DNA of 57,192 bases from an uncultured Bacilli bacterium (GCA_934162265.1 CAKPHZ010000006.1:1-57192); one strand, 5' to 3'; positions 1 to 9,177 are shown, counted from the first letter of the stretch. Made by a program: numbers and translations. The notes: generated by a model from the sequence alone, not told the origin.

Positions 1-23
1 TGGGTGCAAAATAATTGCACCCA
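1..23. repeat. Hairpin at the window edge, probable terminator
   Basis: Nine-base arms TGGGTGCAA and TTGCACCCA surround AATAA. It is the most GC-rich hairpin in the flank. No T-run follows on the plus strand, and the minus-strand side lies outside the window, so it may terminate a gene to the left or serve as a second terminator for the ZIP gene. Confidence 0.5.
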
Positions 24-78
24 TTCGATTAACTACCAGTTATACACAAAAATCGTAGTTTCCTTATAAATGAAAAAG

Positions 79-97
79 GGTTAAGATTTTCTTAACC
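79..97 (-). terminator. Intrinsic terminator of the ZIP transporter gene
   Basis: GGTTAAG and CTTAACC form a 7-bp stem around a 5-base loop. On the minus strand it is followed by CTTTTTC. The stem overlaps the stop codon of the transporter gene, a compact layout seen repeatedly in this window. Confidence 0.65.
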
Positions 98-886
98 TAA
101 AGCAACATCTAATACCATCATTAGAACAAAGCCTGAAATAAGTCCTAATGTAGATAAGTTTTTATTTTCAGAAATAGATTCTGGTAATAGTTCACGAGAT
201 GCAACCGTTATCATAGCTCCTGCTGCAAAAGATAAGAGAATGGGTAAGATACTTCTTACTGCTAAAACAAGTATAACCCCAATTACTGCAGATATGGGTT
301 CTACTAGGGCTGAAGCCTGACCGATAAAAAAACTTTTCTTTCTAGAAAATCCTTCTTTTCTAAGAGGAAGTGAGACTGCTGCTCCTTCGGGAAAGTTTTG
401 AATACCAATACCAATCGCTAGCATGATAGCACCAATTAAAGTCATTCCTGATACACCACTAGAGATTCCTCCAAAGGCAACCCCAATGGACATTCCTTCT
501 GGAATATTATGAAGAGTAATAGCAGATACTAATAAAATACTTCTTTTTAATGAATCTTTTTTTATACTATTTTTATCACTTAAAGTCTTGTCTAAGAATT
601 TATCAGATAAGAGAACAAATAATCCTCCAAATATAAAGCCTAATGCTGGTAGTCCCCAGGCTATATATCCTAATTCTTCTGATAATTCTATCGAAGGAAG
701 TAATAAGGACCAGAAAGAAGCGGCTATCATTACACCAGCACTAAAACCTAATATGGTATTTAATGCTTTTTTGTTTACTTCTTTGAAGAAACATACCATT
801 AATGCTCCTAAAAGAGTGATTCCCCAAGTAAAAGTTGTTGCAATTAATGCTTGTAAAATGGGATTTAAATCTCCAAACCAATTCAA
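92..886 (-). CDS. ZIP-family divalent metal transporter (ZupT-like)
   Basis: A 264-residue polytopic membrane protein of the ZIP family, predicted to bring zinc or other divalent metals into the cytoplasm. The two family signatures are present: HNIPEG at residues 126-131 (TM4) and QNFPEG at 163-168 (TM5), which supply the intramembrane metal ligands. About eight hydrophobic segments are seen, with a basic cytoplasmic loop near residues 95-115 that, unlike many ZIPs, is not His-rich. Length fits the bacterial ZupT/GufA branch. An AGAGGTG site sits 6 bases before the ATG. It is a single-gene unit divergent from the surface protein at 978. The metal specificity cannot be read from the sequence. 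Confidence 0.88.
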   Translation of the reverse strand: MNWFGDLNPILQALIATTFTWGITLLGALMVCFFKEVNKKALNTILGFSAGVMIAASFWSLLLPSIELSEELGYIAWGLPALGFIFGGLFVLLSDKFLDKTLSDKNSIKKDSLKRSILLVSAITLHNIPEGMSIGVAFGGISSGVSGMTLIGAIMLAIGIGIQNFPEGAAVSLPLRKEGFSRKKSFFIGQASALVEPISAVIGVILVLAVRSILPILLSFAAGAMITVASRELLPESISENKNLSTLGLISGFVLMMVLDVALG

Positions 887-977
887 TTTTATTCACCTCT
901 ATAGATATAGTATGAAAAAACTAAAAAGAAGTGCTTTTCTTGTGTTATAATGATATTAATAAGAAGATGGAGGAGAA

Positions 978-2501
978 ATGAAAAAAAGAAGAAAAAATGG
1001 TTTTAGAAATTATCGTTTTATTTATATTAGTTTTATTTTCTTAGGAATTCTACTTTTAAGTGTTGGGTTTTCTGCTTTTCAAAATAATTTATCGATTAAT
1101 GATGCAAATGCTACAGTAAGAGTGGATAAAGATATTAGAATAATGGGAATTAGTATAGATAGTGTAAATGATGCTGATAGTAGTTATGAAGAATATAATG
1201 CATATAATATTAATTCTAAAGTTAATTTAATGAATGCTAATTCTTATGTAATTTATAATATTGATGTTTATAATTTAGGAAATGTTTTAATGGGAATTAA
1301 AAATATTAATATAAATTATGATAATTTAAAGTTTGAAGTGCTTAATTATGATTTAAAGTCTAAATTATGTGATGATGAAGGGAAATGTAGTTTAGGTAGT
1401 AAAAAAGAAGTGAAAATTAAAGTTTCTTATCAGGATAATGGTTATAATTCTTCTAATACTTCTTATGATATTCGACTAGATTTTCTTTTTGGAAGAATTT
1501 ATTCTATTAGTTATTATGATATTGATGCTACTAATCTAACTCATGAAATAATGGAAGGAGAGGAACTAAATATAACAATTCCTAATCATATTGATTATTT
1601 TTTAAATGTATTTATGAATAATAAGCGATTATCTAATGAAAGCGATTATCAATATAAAAATGATATTTTAATACTTCCTAATGTTAATGGAGATATTCGT
1701 CTTTATTTTAAGATGCCACTATGTCAAAGGGCAACTATCCTTCATACTGAAGAATGTAAGGGTAACTATTGTGCTAGTGCTGGTTATAAAGCTGACGGAA
1801 TTTATGGGACGACAACGATTACCTATGGTTCTTTAGGTGCTACAGGAAACTTGATATCGGGGGATGCTTTTGATTGTGATGTGAATGGTGATGGAACTTA
1901 CGATGCAGAAACAGAAAGATTTTATTATGTTACCGATATGGAAAATAATAGTAATGTAGCCGTTTTAATTTATTATAATAATGTTAGTGAAGGAATGCCA
2001 AATAACGGGAAATATTATCCATACGATAGTTCAAAAGAAAATTGGCATGGACCTAGAACGGCTATGGAGCAACTTCCTACTACTAGTCAATGGAGTAATG
2101 TTAGTTTATTTAACACAGAAAGAAAATTAATTAATGAATATGGTACTACTAGTACAAAAGATGGTCATACTTTTCCTGAAGTACTTAGTTATTCTAAATA
2201 TGCTGCACGTCTTTTGACTATTGCTGAAGTGAAAAAGCTTGTTACTTTTTATATTCCAACTTGGAAAAATGGAGAATTAGATAGTCATCTTTATCTTGTT
2301 GAAAATACTAATTTTTCAAAGAAAGATAATTCTAAATTTGATGGATATTGGTTAGAAACACCTAGAAATACGATGTCAAATCATGGTTGGATAATTTATG
2401 CTACAGCAAGACGTGTTCATAGTGTAGAAGTACAAAGAACTGATGTTTTAGTTGGCGTTCGTCCAGTAATAGAAGTATATAAAAGTGATATTGCTTATTA
2501 A
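978..2501 (+). CDS. Secreted or membrane-anchored surface protein with TasA-like N-terminus
   Basis: A 507-residue exported protein. The N-terminus is very basic (KKRRKNGFRNYR), followed by one hydrophobic segment at about residues 15-35 ending in SVGFSAF, then a short-strand region resembling the start of TasA/camelysin-type surface proteins. Residues 40-170 read as an immunoglobulin-like beta domain. A cysteine-containing segment (CQRA...EECKGNYCASAG) near 250 leads to a domain ending in VGVRPVIEV, which resembles the C-terminal module of many gut Firmicute surface proteins (DUF6273-like; my inference). No LPXTG or second membrane segment is seen. GGAGGAG lies 4 bases before the ATG. Substrate and binding partner are unknown. 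Confidence 0.65.
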   Translation: MKKRRKNGFRNYRFIYISFIFLGILLLSVGFSAFQNNLSINDANATVRVDKDIRIMGISIDSVNDADSSYEEYNAYNINSKVNLMNANSYVIYNIDVYNLGNVLMGIKNININYDNLKFEVLNYDLKSKLCDDEGKCSLGSKKEVKIKVSYQDNGYNSSNTSYDIRLDFLFGRIYSISYYDIDATNLTHEIMEGEELNITIPNHIDYFLNVFMNNKRLSNESDYQYKNDILILPNVNGDIRLYFKMPLCQRATILHTEECKGNYCASAGYKADGIYGTTTITYGSLGATGNLISGDAFDCDVNGDGTYDAETERFYYVTDMENNSNVAVLIYYNNVSEGMPNNGKYYPYDSSKENWHGPRTAMEQLPTTSQWSNVSLFNTERKLINEYGTTSTKDGHTFPEVLSYSKYAARLLTIAEVKKLVTFYIPTWKNGELDSHLYLVENTNFSKKDNSKFDGYWLETPRNTMSNHGWIIYATARRVHSVEVQRTDVLVGVRPVIEVYKSDIAY

Positions 2502-2505
2502 AACG

Positions 2506-2558
2506 AAAAAAATACTTATTTAGAAATACTCTTAATTTAAGGATATTTCTTTTTAAGT
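2506..2558. terminator. Bidirectional terminator between convergent genes
   Basis: A long interrupted stem pairs AAATACTTA with TAAGTATTT, and inside it AGAAATA with TATTTCT. A-runs and T-runs flank it on both sides. It separates the surface protein (plus) from the ABC exporter operon (minus). Confidence 0.7.
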
Positions 2559-2561
2559 ATT

Positions 2562-4940
2562 TTATTTTTGAAATTGTGAATTATAAATATCTGCATAGAA
2601 ACCATTTTTCTTGATTAGTTCATTATGTTTTCCTTGCTCAACGATATTTCCGTCTTTCATTACTAGGATAAGATCTGCATTTTTGATGGTTGATAGACGG
2701 TGTGCGATGATGAATGATGTTTTTCCTTCGGTTAGTTTATCCATAGCTTTTTGGACTAACTCTTCTGTTCTTGTATCAACATTGGAAGTAGCTTCGTCTA
2801 AAATTAGGAATGGAGAATCACTTAACATTCCACGAGCAATGGTAATTAATTGTCTTTGTCCTGCGGATACGGAATCGTTATCACTAATTACTGTGTCATA
2901 GCCATCTGATAGGGTATTAATAAAGTGACTAATTCCTACGGTATCACATACTTCTTCTACACGACCCATATTGACGTTTTCTCGGTTATAAATAATATTT
3001 TCTTTAATGGTTCCATTGAATAACCAAGTATCTTGTAGCACCATAGTAAATAAGGAATGGACATTTTCTCTGGTTAAATCATTGATAGATACACCATCGA
3101 TTTTGATATCTCCTCCATTGATTTCATAGAATTTCATTAATAGATTAACCATTGTAGTTTTTCCTGCTCCGGTAGGTCCTACGATTGCTACTTTTTGTCC
3201 TGGTTTTGCTACAGCACTAAAGTTATGGATGGTTGGTTTATCATTTCCATCATATTGGAAGACCACCTGATTGAATTCTATTTTTCCTTTTACTTTTTTT
3301 CTATCTAAAACTTTTGTTTTATTTTCTTCGCTAGGCATTTCTTCTTCATCTAAGAATTCAAATACTCTTTCACTTGCTGCTGCTGTTGATTGTAGTGATG
3401 TCATTGCTTGAGCAATTTGTGATAATGGAGAAGTGAATAGTCTTACATAAGCAATAAATGCTACGATTACTCCAAATGTGGTTAAATCATTCATGGTTAG
3501 TAAAGCTCCTACGATACATACAGCTACATAACCAAAATTTCCAATAAAGTTCATCATTGGAGGCATTAGTCCTGATAGGAATTGACTTTTTCTATTACAT
3601 TCATATACTTTCTTATTTAATTCATCAAATTTTTGATCTGATTCTTTTTTTCCATTATATGCTTTTACAACATTTAATCCAGAATAGATTTCTTCAATAT
3701 GGCTATTTAAGTTTCCTAATTCTACTTGTCTTGCGGTAAAGTATTTTTGAGATTTTCCTAAGATTAAAAACATAAAGACAAAGCCTAATAAACTAGAAAC
3801 AATAGCCGTAATTGCCATAATCCAATTGGTTACAAACATCATAATAATAGTACCTACAAATAGAGTTATTGCACTAACTAAAGTAGATAGAGATTGGTTC
3901 ATTGACTGTGCTATGGTATCTACATCGTTAGTTACTCTAGATAAGATATCTCCTGATTGATGGGCATCAAAGAATTTTAATGGTAATTTATTAATTTTCG
4001 TAGAGATATTACTTCTTAGTTTTTTAGCAAATTTATTAGCAACTATTGTCATAGAGATAGATTCTATATAACTAAATAATGCACTTAGTAAATAAACTGT
4101 TACTAAGAATAAGGCAATTCCTTTAATTTTATTCATATTCATTGTTGGTTCAATTACTTTTTTAATATTCTTTGGTAATTTATCTAGTTTTGTATATAAC
4201 TCTTTAGTGTTCGTTTTATCTCCTACTCCACTCATTATTGTTAAAAATTTTGCTTGGTCACTTGAGGTAATGGTAGTACTCTTGATTTTAAAATCTTGAA
4301 AAAGTACTTTTTGAATACTTTCCGGGATTTCAAGAGTGGTACTTGTTTTATTTTCTTTATCCATCATTTGGGTAACACTTTTTAAGAAAGTGACTTTTTC
4401 AGGAGAGGTAATTTCTATTCCTTGATAGGTAGATGTTTTTAAGATGCAAGTTAAAACATCTTCTGGTAAGTTAGATAACTCCTTCATGATATCTTGTTGG
4501 TTCGTCATAGTACTAATTTTTGTCATGCTATTTTGAAATGCTACTTTGGATTCATCTTTTATTGATGGAGAAGTTAAGATTTCTCTTGCTGTTTCTTCGG
4601 ATAAATTCATTTGTAAGATTTGGGGTAATATTGCTTGTAAATTTTTTTCTGAAACTGATGCTGTTACTTTTTCTGTTATTTCTTTCATGACATCTGTTTT
4701 AATGACTAATCCTTTGGAGATTTCATCAGTTAAGTCTGATAATTTATTTGGAGAAATAATTGATAATACAGAACTTAAAGCTGCTAAGATTAAAGCTATT
4801 AAGATTAGAATATGAAAACTTTTTAGTTCTTTAAATAATCTAGAAATAGCACTTTTAAAGTTCTTGGCTTTTTCTGCAGGTGCTGGGCCCATACCTGGTC
4901 CATGTTGTCTTCTTTTTGGTTGATTATTTTCACTAGGCAT
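2562..4940 (-). CDS. ABC exporter half-transporter with large extracytoplasmic insertion
   Basis: A 792-residue permease-ATPase fusion, second half of a heterodimeric multidrug-type ABC exporter. A long insert of about 200 residues lies between TM1 (near 45-65) and the rest of the membrane domain, consistent with an extracellular domain. In the C-terminal ATPase, Walker A is GPTGAGKTT, the signature is VSAGQ (degenerate from LSGGQ), Walker B is FLILDEATS with the catalytic Glu, and the switch is AHRLSTI. The proline/basic N-terminus (RRQHGPGMGP) is typical of this clostridial-type subfamily. The start overlaps the stop of the upstream partner by 8 bases, indicating translational coupling. The substrate is unknown; the MarR gene at the head of the operon suggests drug or peptide export. 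Confidence 0.88.
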   Translation of the reverse strand: MPSENNQPKRRQHGPGMGPAPAEKAKNFKSAISRLFKELKSFHILILIALILAALSSVLSIISPNKLSDLTDEISKGLVIKTDVMKEITEKVTASVSEKNLQAILPQILQMNLSEETAREILTSPSIKDESKVAFQNSMTKISTMTNQQDIMKELSNLPEDVLTCILKTSTYQGIEITSPEKVTFLKSVTQMMDKENKTSTTLEIPESIQKVLFQDFKIKSTTITSSDQAKFLTIMSGVGDKTNTKELYTKLDKLPKNIKKVIEPTMNMNKIKGIALFLVTVYLLSALFSYIESISMTIVANKFAKKLRSNISTKINKLPLKFFDAHQSGDILSRVTNDVDTIAQSMNQSLSTLVSAITLFVGTIIMMFVTNWIMAITAIVSSLLGFVFMFLILGKSQKYFTARQVELGNLNSHIEEIYSGLNVVKAYNGKKESDQKFDELNKKVYECNRKSQFLSGLMPPMMNFIGNFGYVAVCIVGALLTMNDLTTFGVIVAFIAYVRLFTSPLSQIAQAMTSLQSTAAASERVFEFLDEEEMPSEENKTKVLDRKKVKGKIEFNQVVFQYDGNDKPTIHNFSAVAKPGQKVAIVGPTGAGKTTMVNLLMKFYEINGGDIKIDGVSINDLTRENVHSLFTMVLQDTWLFNGTIKENIIYNRENVNMGRVEEVCDTVGISHFINTLSDGYDTVISDNDSVSAGQRQLITIARGMLSDSPFLILDEATSNVDTRTEELVQKAMDKLTEGKTSFIIAHRLSTIKNADLILVMKDGNIVEQGKHNELIKKNGFYADIYNSQFQK

Positions 4941-6696
4941 TTTCTAATTCCTCCTTTGACAATTGGGATAAAGCAATTTGTTTATATACTTTACATGATT
5001 TTAATAATTCTTTATGTGTTCCCATTCCTACACATTTTCCATTATCTAGAACGATAATTTTATCGGCATTCATGATGGTACCTATTCTTTGGGCAACAAT
5101 TAAACTTGTTGCTTTCTTGGTATGTTCTTTTAAGGCTTTTCTTAATGTTGCGTCAGTTTTATAGTCCAGTGCAGAGAAACTATCATCAAAGATATAAATT
5201 TCTGGATCTCTAGCGATTGCTCTAGCGATTGCTAATCTTTGTTTTTGTCCACCAGATACATTAGTTCCTCCACTGGCAATATGAGTATCATATTTATTAT
5301 CCATTTTTTCAACAAATTCTTTTCCTTGAGCAACTTCAATAGCTTTTTTAATTTGTTTTTCTGTTACTTCTGGTTTTCCATTTTCTCCATAAGCAATATT
5401 TGTATTTACTGTTCCATCAAACATCACTGCTTTTTGAGGAACATAACCAATTTTGTTGTGTAAGAATTCTTGAGTATATTCTTTAACGTTTATACCGTCT
5501 ACTAGTACTTCTCCTTCCGTAGCGTCATAAAATCTTGGTACTAGATTAATTAAAGTTGATTTTCCACTTCCTGTTGAACCAATAAAAGCAATTGTCTGAC
5601 CTTCTTCTGCTTTAAAAGAGATATTTCTTAATAAGTATTCTTTGGCATCAGGATATTTGAAAGAAACATTTTTGAATTCAACAGTACCTTTTTCTTTTGT
5701 CGTCACCTTGTCGATACTGCCATCTTTGATGCTCTCTTCTGTATCTAGTACTTCATTAATACGATTTGCAGAAACGCTAGCACGTGGTACCATCATGAAA
5801 ATCATGGCTAACATAAGGAAGGACATGATGATTTGCATAGCATAAGTACTGAATACGACCATATCTCCAAACATTGTTAATTTGTTGGATAAAACGGTTT
5901 CCTTGATTAAAGAAGCTCCAATGAAATAAATACTTAATGTTAAAAAGTACATTACTAGGTACATAATAGGTGATAAAATTGCAAATGTTTTTTGATTAAA
6001 TAATTGTTGATTAGTTAGTTTTGTGTTAACATTTTCAAATTTATTTTCTTGATACTCTTCAGCATTAAAGGCTCTAACAACACGAATTCCTGTTAAATTT
6101 TCTCTTGTTACGTTATTTAGATTATCGGTTAATTTTTGAACAATCTTAAATTTTGGTAGGACAATAATCATAATGATTCCTATTGTTGTTAGTAAAACTG
6201 CTACTGCAATAGCAGTAATAATACTCCACTCTGTACTTTTATTTAAAATCTTGCTAATTGCCCAAATTGCTGTGATGGGGGCTTTAATTAATAGTTGTAA
6301 TCCCATAGAAATTAACATTTGAACTTGAGTAATATCATTCGTTGTTCTAGTAATTAAACTACTTGTAGAAAATTGTTTTACTTCGTTCATGGATAAATTT
6401 TCTACTTTATTAAATAATTTTTTTCTTACTTTCATCGAGAAGGTTGCTGAGATATTAGAAACTAAATATCCTACAATAATTGCTGATAAAAGACTTCCTA
6501 AGGCGCAAGCTAACATGTAGCCACCATTTATTAGAATATCTTTCATGTTGCTTCCTTCACTTTGAACTAAGACGGTAATTTCTGACATATAATCAGGCAT
6601 TTTTAGTTCTAGCCATACTTGACCTATGATTAGGACAAAACTAATCATAATAAAGAACCATTGTTTTTTATTAATATTTTTTAATAATTTAAACAT
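4933..6696 (-). CDS. ABC exporter half-transporter with degenerate ATPase site
   Basis: A 587-residue type-IV ABC exporter subunit with six transmembrane helices and a C-terminal ATPase. Walker A is GSTGSGKST and the signature VSGGQ is intact. Walker B reads IYIFDDSFSALD, so the catalytic Glu is Asp, and the switch region is AQRIGTI, so the switch His is Gln. These changes mark the non-consensus partner of heterodimeric exporters of the BmrCD or TM287/288 kind. It lies between marR (42-base gap) and the 792-residue partner (8-base overlap), so the three genes form one transcript. A purine-rich AAAGGAAAAG site precedes the ATG. Confidence 0.88.
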   Translation of the reverse strand: MFKLLKNINKKQWFFIMISFVLIIGQVWLELKMPDYMSEITVLVQSEGSNMKDILINGGYMLACALGSLLSAIIVGYLVSNISATFSMKVRKKLFNKVENLSMNEVKQFSTSSLITRTTNDITQVQMLISMGLQLLIKAPITAIWAISKILNKSTEWSIITAIAVAVLLTTIGIIMIIVLPKFKIVQKLTDNLNNVTRENLTGIRVVRAFNAEEYQENKFENVNTKLTNQQLFNQKTFAILSPIMYLVMYFLTLSIYFIGASLIKETVLSNKLTMFGDMVVFSTYAMQIIMSFLMLAMIFMMVPRASVSANRINEVLDTEESIKDGSIDKVTTKEKGTVEFKNVSFKYPDAKEYLLRNISFKAEEGQTIAFIGSTGSGKSTLINLVPRFYDATEGEVLVDGINVKEYTQEFLHNKIGYVPQKAVMFDGTVNTNIAYGENGKPEVTEKQIKKAIEVAQGKEFVEKMDNKYDTHIASGGTNVSGGQKQRLAIARAIARDPEIYIFDDSFSALDYKTDATLRKALKEHTKKATSLIVAQRIGTIMNADKIIVLDNGKCVGMGTHKELLKSCKVYKQIALSQLSKEELENA

Positions 6697-6738
6697 ATTC
6701 TTTTCCTTTCTAAAATATTTTTTCTTGTAATATAAGAC

Positions 6739-7182
6739 TCACATATTCATTATATTACTTTTAATTTTTTCAGTTACCTTAAAAAACATTTCTAACTCTT
6801 CATTTGAAATATTTTCTTTTAATTTTTCTTCAAATAATTGACGTTGTTTTAACATTTTGTTGTAATATCCTTTACAAGATGATGTTAATACGATTCGTTT
6901 TTTTCTGGCATCCTTTTTGCTATCTACTCTTTTTATTAGATTGTTTTTTTCCATTGTATTTAAAATACCAGATGTTGTTGACCGACGTGATTCAATTAGT
7001 TTTTCAATATCATTTTGATAAATAATTTTTTCTTTATTTTTAAAGAGATAGTGTAAAATTCTAAATTGAACCGGTGTCAATGTAAATTTCATTTTTAAGT
7101 TTTTTGCTTTATTTATAATATGTCTGTTAATCATATTGTCCATACATTTTATTTCTAATGCAATATTTTGTTTTGGATTCAT
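6739..7182 (-). CDS. MarR-family transcriptional regulator
   Basis: A 147-residue winged-helix regulator. The core runs from TPVQFRILHYLFKNKEK through a recognition helix near SRRSTTSGILNTMEKNNLIKR to the wing at DSKKDARKKRIVLT, the standard MarR layout, with dimerisation helices at both ends. It is first in a three-gene operon with the heterodimeric exporter, so it most likely represses its own promoter and is relieved by an exported compound. The gene ends in TGA, direct evidence that TGA is a stop in this genome. RBS is AGAGGTGG. Confidence 0.88.
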   Translation of the reverse strand: MNPKQNIALEIKCMDNMINRHIINKAKNLKMKFTLTPVQFRILHYLFKNKEKIIYQNDIEKLIESRRSTTSGILNTMEKNNLIKRVDSKKDARKKRIVLTSSCKGYYNKMLKQRQLFEEKLKENISNEELEMFFKVTEKIKSNIMNM

Positions 7183-7197
7183 TTTCCACCTCTTTTT

Positions 7198-7248
7198 GTA
7201 AGGTAACTAACATTAATGATTATACAAAAGATGATTATTTTTTGTCAA
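7198..7248 (-). promoter_or_regulatory. Promoter and candidate operator of the marR-ABC operon
   Basis: On the minus strand TTGACA (7243-7248) is separated by 18 bases from TATAAT (7219-7224), a near-consensus sigma-A promoter. Just downstream, 7198-7211 reads GTTAGTTACCTTAC, an imperfect inverted repeat placed where a MarR dimer could block transcription. The operator assignment is inference. Confidence 0.6.
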
Positions 7249-7271
7249 TAGAAATTTCTAAATATGGGAAA

Positions 7272-7321
7272 TTATGGTATGAAAAAGCTGTGTCTTATCC
7301 CGACACAGCTTTACCATAATT
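7272..7321. terminator. Strong bidirectional-type hairpin terminator
   Basis: AAGCTGTGTC and GACACAGCTT form a 10-bp GC-containing stem around TTATCCC. An outer pair, ATTATGGTA with TACCATAAT, extends it. It lies downstream of the 186-residue gene (minus). Confidence 0.75.
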
Positions 7322-7333
7322 ATGTTGCCTTTA

Positions 7334-7894
7334 TTATCCAACAGCCCTTCTTCTTACTAATTGTTGTGTTGTTAGCTTTTTTTCTTCTTTTTGATATTGT
7401 TTATTAAAGAAATAACTATTAAAACGAATTGATTCTACTTCTTTTCTAAAGTTGCTATCTTGGTTTTGAAATATTCTATTCATTGTTAATTGTCTTAACA
7501 TTTCATTATATTCGTCTAAGCTATATTCATTACATTCAACCACATCAAACATATCAGTAAATTCTTCTATTATTAATTCAAAAATGGATAATTCTTCTAT
7601 ATCATCTTTATTTATTATTTTATATAGTTCTTCTAAATTAATTACTGATTTTTCATTTAAGATATCTTTTAAGCAATTATTTAAATTTTTTGTACTATAA
7701 TTTGGGGCAAAGGTATTACTATATCCCTGGTCCAATTTTGCTGTATATATTCTATTGAAAAATTTTTTTAATTCAAATTCACTGATTCCATCGCTTAATT
7801 TTACTTTTAAGCTAACATATTTTTGGGTATCTTCATCAATGAAGCTTATAATTTTTGGCTGTTTTCCGTTTAAACATAAACTTGTTTCTGGCAT
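7334..7894 (-). CDS. Uncharacterised protein, paralogue of the 8194-8769 gene
   Basis: A 186-residue soluble protein I do not recognise. It shares a clear pattern with the neighbouring 191-residue gene: an N-terminal LNG..PK..S.IDE.T.KYV.LKVKL..GISEFE.KKF block, a central VINL..LY..IN block, and C-terminal QDSNF.KEV.S and NSYFFN blocks. The C-termini also match, both basic and ending in VG. The pattern suggests a beta N-terminal part followed by helices. It has its own TTGACA promoter and a GAGGAGG RBS, with no signal peptide or membrane segment. The two copies are roughly 40 percent identical by eye. Confidence 0.7.
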   Translation of the reverse strand: MPETSLCLNGKQPKIISFIDEDTQKYVSLKVKLSDGISEFELKKFFNRIYTAKLDQGYSNTFAPNYSTKNLNNCLKDILNEKSVINLEELYKIINKDDIEELSIFELIIEEFTDMFDVVECNEYSLDEYNEMLRQLTMNRIFQNQDSNFRKEVESIRFNSYFFNKQYQKEEKKLTTQQLVRRRAVG

Positions 7895-7918
7895 ATTTTT
7901 TCCTCCTCGTGAGGTACT

Positions 7919-7946
7919 ATTTTACTATAAATTAATTTTTTGTCAA
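7919..7946 (-). promoter_or_regulatory. Promoter of the 7334-7894 gene
   Basis: TTGACA at 7941-7946 and TAAAAT at 7919-7924 with a 16-base spacer on the minus strand. The RBS and ATG follow closely. Confidence 0.55.
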
Positions 7947-8193
7947 ATATAATTTTAATTTTTTGCATTTTTTATTATTACTTGTGTAAAACTGTTAATA
8001 ATTTTTTTAGTTTGTTTTAATAAGGAAAAATATTTAAACATTATTCAAGTACTTTTGAAAAACTTAATTATTGATTTTTAAAAGAAAGTTTTTTAACTTA
8101 TTTTAAATATAGTAATTATAAAATATGATAAAAATCATACATCAAAATTAGATATACGATTAAATTTTTATTCGTTTTACTGAAGATAAAATA
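7947..8193. other. AT-rich intergenic stretch
   Basis: About 250 bases of very AT-rich sequence between the two paralogues. I see no open frame, RNA gene or clear hairpin terminator for the upstream paralogue. Confidence 0.5.
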
Positions 8194-8769
8194 CTATCCA
8201 ACAGTTTTTTCTTTAATTAAAATTTTTTTCTTCAATTGTTTTTCTTTATTTATTTTTTCACATTTAGCAGCATATTTTGAATTAAAGAAATAGCTGTTAT
8301 ACTTCATAGAGTTTACTTCTTTTTCAAAATTACTGTCTTGTAACATAAACAATTGATTAGTTTTAAGATGACGTATCATTTCGTTATATACTGTTAAATT
8401 GTATTCACATTTATTTACTATTTCAAACATATTAAAAAATTCTGTTACTTTTTCATTTAAAATAGCAAATTCTGACTCTTCTAAACTATTTATTAGTTCA
8501 TATAAATTCTTTAAGTTAATTACTGATTCTGCTCCTAATATTTCTTTAAAACAACGTTTTAAATCTTGAATTGAACATGTATCAGTAATTCCTACAGATA
8601 ATAAGCTTGGCATTAAAAGTTTTAATTCTGCTAAAAATTTTTTGAACTCAAATTCACTAATTCCTTCTTTTAATTTTACTTTTAAAGTTACATATTTTTC
8701 TGTTTCTTCATCTATATAACTCATTGTTTTAGGATTATTCCCATTTAAATATAAAATTGTCTCTACCAT
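8194..8769 (-). CDS. Uncharacterised protein, paralogue of the 7334-7894 gene
   Basis: A 191-residue protein of unknown function, homologous along its whole length to the 186-residue neighbour. The best-kept parts are the N-terminal IDEETEKYVTLKVKL segment, the GISEFEFKKFL helix, VINLKNLYELIN, and the C-terminal LQDSNFEKEVNS and YNSYFFNSKYA blocks. The C-terminus is Lys-rich and ends TVG. It carries its own promoter with the same spacing as its paralogue, so the pair looks like a tandem duplication of a whole transcription unit. An AAGGAGG RBS precedes the ATG. Confidence 0.7.
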   Translation of the reverse strand: MVETILYLNGNNPKTMSYIDEETEKYVTLKVKLKEGISEFEFKKFLAELKLLMPSLLSVGITDTCSIQDLKRCFKEILGAESVINLKNLYELINSLEESEFAILNEKVTEFFNMFEIVNKCEYNLTVYNEMIRHLKTNQLFMLQDSNFEKEVNSMKYNSYFFNSKYAAKCEKINKEKQLKKKILIKEKTVG

Positions 8770-8787
8770 AAAATTCCTCCTTGTGAT

Positions 8788-8815
8788 ATGATATACTGCT
8801 TATCATTCTTGACAA
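8788..8815 (-). promoter_or_regulatory. Promoter of the 8194-8769 gene
   Basis: TTGTCA at 8810-8815 and TATCAT at 8788-8793 with a 16-base spacer on the minus strand. The geometry matches the promoter of the downstream paralogue. Confidence 0.5.
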
Positions 8816-9177
8816 CTATAACATTCTATTATTTTCATTTACAAATATGAATAATTAATAGAAGTACTTCTAATTTTAGTATATTATTTTATAAATTTAT
8901 TTCATTAATATTTTTTTGATTAAATCAATTTATATAACGATTATTTGTTAATTAATAATTCACTATTTTTATTTAGAACATGATAGTAAAAAAATTCTTT
9001 ATTAAGAATGATACACTGTTATTATTTAATTAAAAGTAATAATTTGAGTTTTTAAATTTTATAGTATTTCAAAAGGAACATAATTTCTAATAAAAATATT
9101 TGATTAATATTATTTTAATTTTTTGGGATAGAATTCTTTATTTTTAATTTTGTTATAATTTTAAAGAAATGAAAATA
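8816..9177. other. Long AT-rich non-coding stretch
   Basis: About 360 bases between the paralogue promoter and the capA terminator region. Stops are frequent in all frames. I see no RNA gene, repeat family or conserved motif. Confidence 0.5.

Noticed and set aside
588..950. Plus-strand open frame of 120 codons opposite the ZIP gene
   Set aside because: It lies antisense to a well-supported membrane protein, has no RBS and its predicted peptide has no coherent pattern.
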